A stretch of 7,347 nucleotides of DNA, taken from an uncultured Porphyromonadaceae bacterium. GTDB taxonomy: Bacteria; Bacteroidota; Bacteroidia; Bacteroidales; Muribaculaceae. The DNA is taken from assembly GCA_937921035.1 (NCBI GenBank), contig CALEUL010000020.1:1-7347 (forward strand), in the 5' to 3' direction. The number at the start of each line of letters is the position of its first letter. Position 1 is the stretch's first letter. Of the stretch, positions 5,949 to 7,347 are shown one piece after another. The translations under genes were made by a program, and so were the position numbers. The notes beneath the pieces are model-generated. The model was not told the DNA's origin. It ran no database searches and saw only the letters and a list, made by a program, of their open reading frames with translations.

Positions 5949-7166
5949 ATGTCTACAAAATTGAACGAGCTGATTCAGCAGTACCATTCAGAACTTTATG
6001 GTTCCGTACTGCCCTTTTGGCTGAAGAATTCCATAGATCACGAATGCGGCGGTTACTTTACCTGCCTCGACCGCGAAGGCAAAGTGTTCGACACCGATAA
6101 ATTCATCTGGTTGCAGGGACGCGAAGTATGGTTCCTGTCCATGCTGTACAATAACGTCGAGAAAAATCCCGAATGGCTCGCGGCTGCGGTGCAGGGCGGC
6201 GAATTCCTCAGAAAGCATGGACACGACGGCAACTATAACTTCTATTTCTCCACAACGCGCGAGGGCAAGCCTCTGGTAGAACCCTACAATATCTTCTCCA
6301 ACACATTCGCCACTATGGCTTTCGGGCAGCTTGCCAAGGCCACCGGAAATAAGGAGTACGAGCAGATTGCACTGCGCGCATGGGAAAATACCCTTGCCCG
6401 ACGCGATAATCCCAAAGGAAAATGGAACAAACTTGTGCCGGGAACAAGGCCGTTGAAAAATTTTGCGCTGCCCATGATTCTCTGCAACCTCGTGCTCGAA
6501 ATACAGCACCTGCTTGACGAATCCATGCTCAAAACAACTGTCGACGATTTCCTGCACGAAGTATGCGACGTGTTCATCCGCCCCGAGTTGGGTGGCCTCG
6601 TAATGGAGAACGTGCTTGCCGATGGTACTCTGTGCGATAGCTTCGAGGGACGACATATGAATCCGGGCCACTCAATCGAGGCGATGTGGTTCATCATGGA
6701 CCTCGCTCAGCGCCTCAACCGCCCCGAACTCACCGAGATGGCCAAGAACACCGCCATGCTTATGGCCGACTACGGCTGGGACAAGGAATTCGGAGGCATC
6801 TACTACTTCATGGACCTCAAGGGCTGTCCTCCGCAGGAGCTGGAATGGGACCAGAAACTGTGGTGGGTACATATAGAAACAATGATTTCCATGATTAAAG
6901 GCTACGCCTTCACTGGCGACCGCAAATGCCTCGAATGGTTCAAACGCGTCCACGACTACACCTGGGAGCATTTCAAAGACAAAGAATTCCCCGAATGGTT
7001 CGGATATCTCAACCGTCGCGGCGAAGTGCTTCTGCCTCTCAAGGGCGGCAAGTGGAAAGGATGCTTCCATGTTCCGCGCGGCCTCTATCAGGTACACAAA
7101 ACACTGGAATACATCGCCCGCGAGCGTCCCGAACTGGCCGCCGCCTTCGACGAAGTGTTCAGATAG
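5949..7166 (+). CDS. N-acylglucosamine 2-epimerase family protein (renin-binding-protein type)
   Basis: 405-aa cytoplasmic (alpha/alpha)6-barrel epimerase that inverts C2 of an aldose. It most resembles animal renin-binding protein/GlcNAc 2-epimerase (about 400 aa), which interconverts GlcNAc and ManNAc. Visible features are: YFTCLDREGKVFD 36-48; WLQGREVW 54-61 (Arg58 for substrate binding); GRHMNPGHSIE 234-244 with His241; LEWDQKLWWVHIE 298-310 with Glu310; EWFGYLNRRGEV 349-360; GCFHVPR 371-377 with Cys372 and His374. His241 and His374 match the catalytic pair His239/His372 of the Anabaena enzyme with a constant shift of two, and Cys372 matches the essential Cys380 of the human enzyme, so it should be active. 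It has an ATG start after an A-rich leader and is co-transcribed with the porter. In Bacteroides sialic acid use, an epimerase of this type (NanE) sits with a transporter and a lyase, but no lyase gene is visible here. Mannose or another sugar remains possible as substrate. Confidence 0.87.
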   Translation: MSTKLNELIQQYHSELYGSVLPFWLKNSIDHECGGYFTCLDREGKVFDTDKFIWLQGREVWFLSMLYNNVEKNPEWLAAAVQGGEFLRKHGHDGNYNFYFSTTREGKPLVEPYNIFSNTFATMAFGQLAKATGNKEYEQIALRAWENTLARRDNPKGKWNKLVPGTRPLKNFALPMILCNLVLEIQHLLDESMLKTTVDDFLHEVCDVFIRPELGGLVMENVLADGTLCDSFEGRHMNPGHSIEAMWFIMDLAQRLNRPELTEMAKNTAMLMADYGWDKEFGGIYYFMDLKGCPPQELEWDQKLWWVHIETMISMIKGYAFTGDRKCLEWFKRVHDYTWEHFKDKEFPEWFGYLNRRGEVLLPLKGGKWKGCFHVPRGLYQVHKTLEYIARERPELAAAFDEVFR

Positions 7167-7197
7167 GTTTCCAATAGAATAAATAGCACATAGTAAC

Positions 7198-7240
7198 AGC
7201 GGAAGCGTGCCACAGCACGCTTCCGCTACTTTTTCTTTTA
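7198..7240 (+). terminator. Strong intrinsic terminator of the porter-epimerase operon
   Basis: Bases 7198-7210 pair perfectly with 7215-7227 (13 bp, GC-rich) around a CACA loop. A T-rich tail follows at 7230-7239 (nine T interrupted by one C). It lies 31 nt after the epimerase stop. On the minus strand the same stem has no U-tract. Confidence 0.88.
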
Positions 7241-7256
7241 TGGCCGTAGGCCATAA
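7238..7256. repeat. Small inverted repeat between converging genes
   Basis: TTATGGCC (7238-7245) and GGCCATAA (7249-7256) form an 8-bp perfect stem with a 3-nt loop. It lies directly after the T-tract of the terminator and 8 nt beyond the stop of the minus-strand gene. For that gene it would be the first 3' hairpin, but an A-rich stretch follows it in that direction, so it is not a typical intrinsic terminator. Confidence 0.5.
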
Positions 7257-7264
7257 GAAGTTTA

Positions 7265-7347
7265 TTACCGGACTACAATTTTCTTTGTTGCAGTTCTGGA
7301 CGACGGGGCTGTGGAGCGGAGGATGTATGCCCCCTTGCCGAATGCGG
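7265..7347 (-). CDS. 3' end of a secreted protein gene with T9SS type A-like tail (partial)
   Basis: Only the last 26 codons and a TAA (7265-7267, with a second in-frame TAA right after) are in the window; the rest lies beyond base 7347. Read on the minus strand they give AFGKGAYILRSTAP, then SSRTATKKIVVR. The GxYILR strand followed by a short turn and a final KKIVVR strand is the typical last part of T9SS type A C-terminal sorting domains. The protein is therefore probably a large exported or surface-attached protein; its main function cannot be told. The gene converges on the epimerase, with about 100 nt between the two stops. Confidence 0.72.
   Translation of the reverse strand, partial: AFGKGAYILRSTAPSSRTATKKIVVR

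Noticed and set aside
4465..7166. Naming the pair nanT-nanE
   Set aside because: The epimerase type fits, but no sialate lyase is present and the transporter belongs to the sugar porter family with no demonstrated sialate specificity, so gene symbols would claim too much.

Overview
The window looks like a chromosome segment from a gut-type Bacteroidota, most likely order Bacteroidales and plausibly Muribaculaceae-like. The genus is an inference. The signs are: three AT-rich leaders with a TAnnTTTG -7 box upstream of genes; ATG starts without Shine-Dalgarno sequences; secreted proteins with the short VDYISF-type N-terminal segment common in this phylum; C-terminal domains resembling type IX secretion (T9SS) sorting signals; and a renin-binding-protein-type sugar epimerase.

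Layout. (1) 1-106 holds a terminator-like hairpin of an upstream unit and then a clear promoter. (2) 152-1954 is a two-gene secreted-protein unit, a 154-aa protein with a T9SS type A-like tail followed 3 nt later by a 444-aa exported protein of unknown function. (3) 1955-2180 holds two hairpins: a 13-bp one whose U-tract lies on the minus strand, and a plus-strand terminator. A T7-CG-A7-T7 tract and a promoter follow. (4) 2181-4352 is a SIMPL-domain (DUF541) envelope protein followed almost directly by a RecD-like superfamily 1 helicase. The helicase is in the same reading frame as the SIMPL gene and has no ATG or GTG start. (5) 4353-4464 is an AT-rich promoter region. (6) 4465-7166 is a two-gene sugar-use unit: an MFS sugar porter of the XylE/GLUT type and an N-acylglucosamine 2-epimerase-family enzyme. 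(7) A strong terminator at about 7198-7240 closes it. (8) A minus-strand gene enters from the right edge; only its last 26 codons are visible, and they look like a T9SS-type sorting tail.

How the genes work together. The porter and epimerase probably form one uptake and isomerisation step for a hexose or N-acetylhexosamine (for example ManNAc/GlcNAc, as with the NanE-type epimerase of Bacteroides sialic acid use). No lyase, kinase or deacetylase gene is in view, so the substrate stays open. The SIMPL protein and helicase share a transcript but have no obvious common function. The two secreted proteins at the left probably act together at the envelope or outside the cell. I see no mobile element, CRISPR array, tRNA or rRNA, and no strong case for a new defence or other system. 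The most unusual points are the missing conventional start of the helicase, the altered sugar-site residues of the porter, and the uncharacterised secreted pair.
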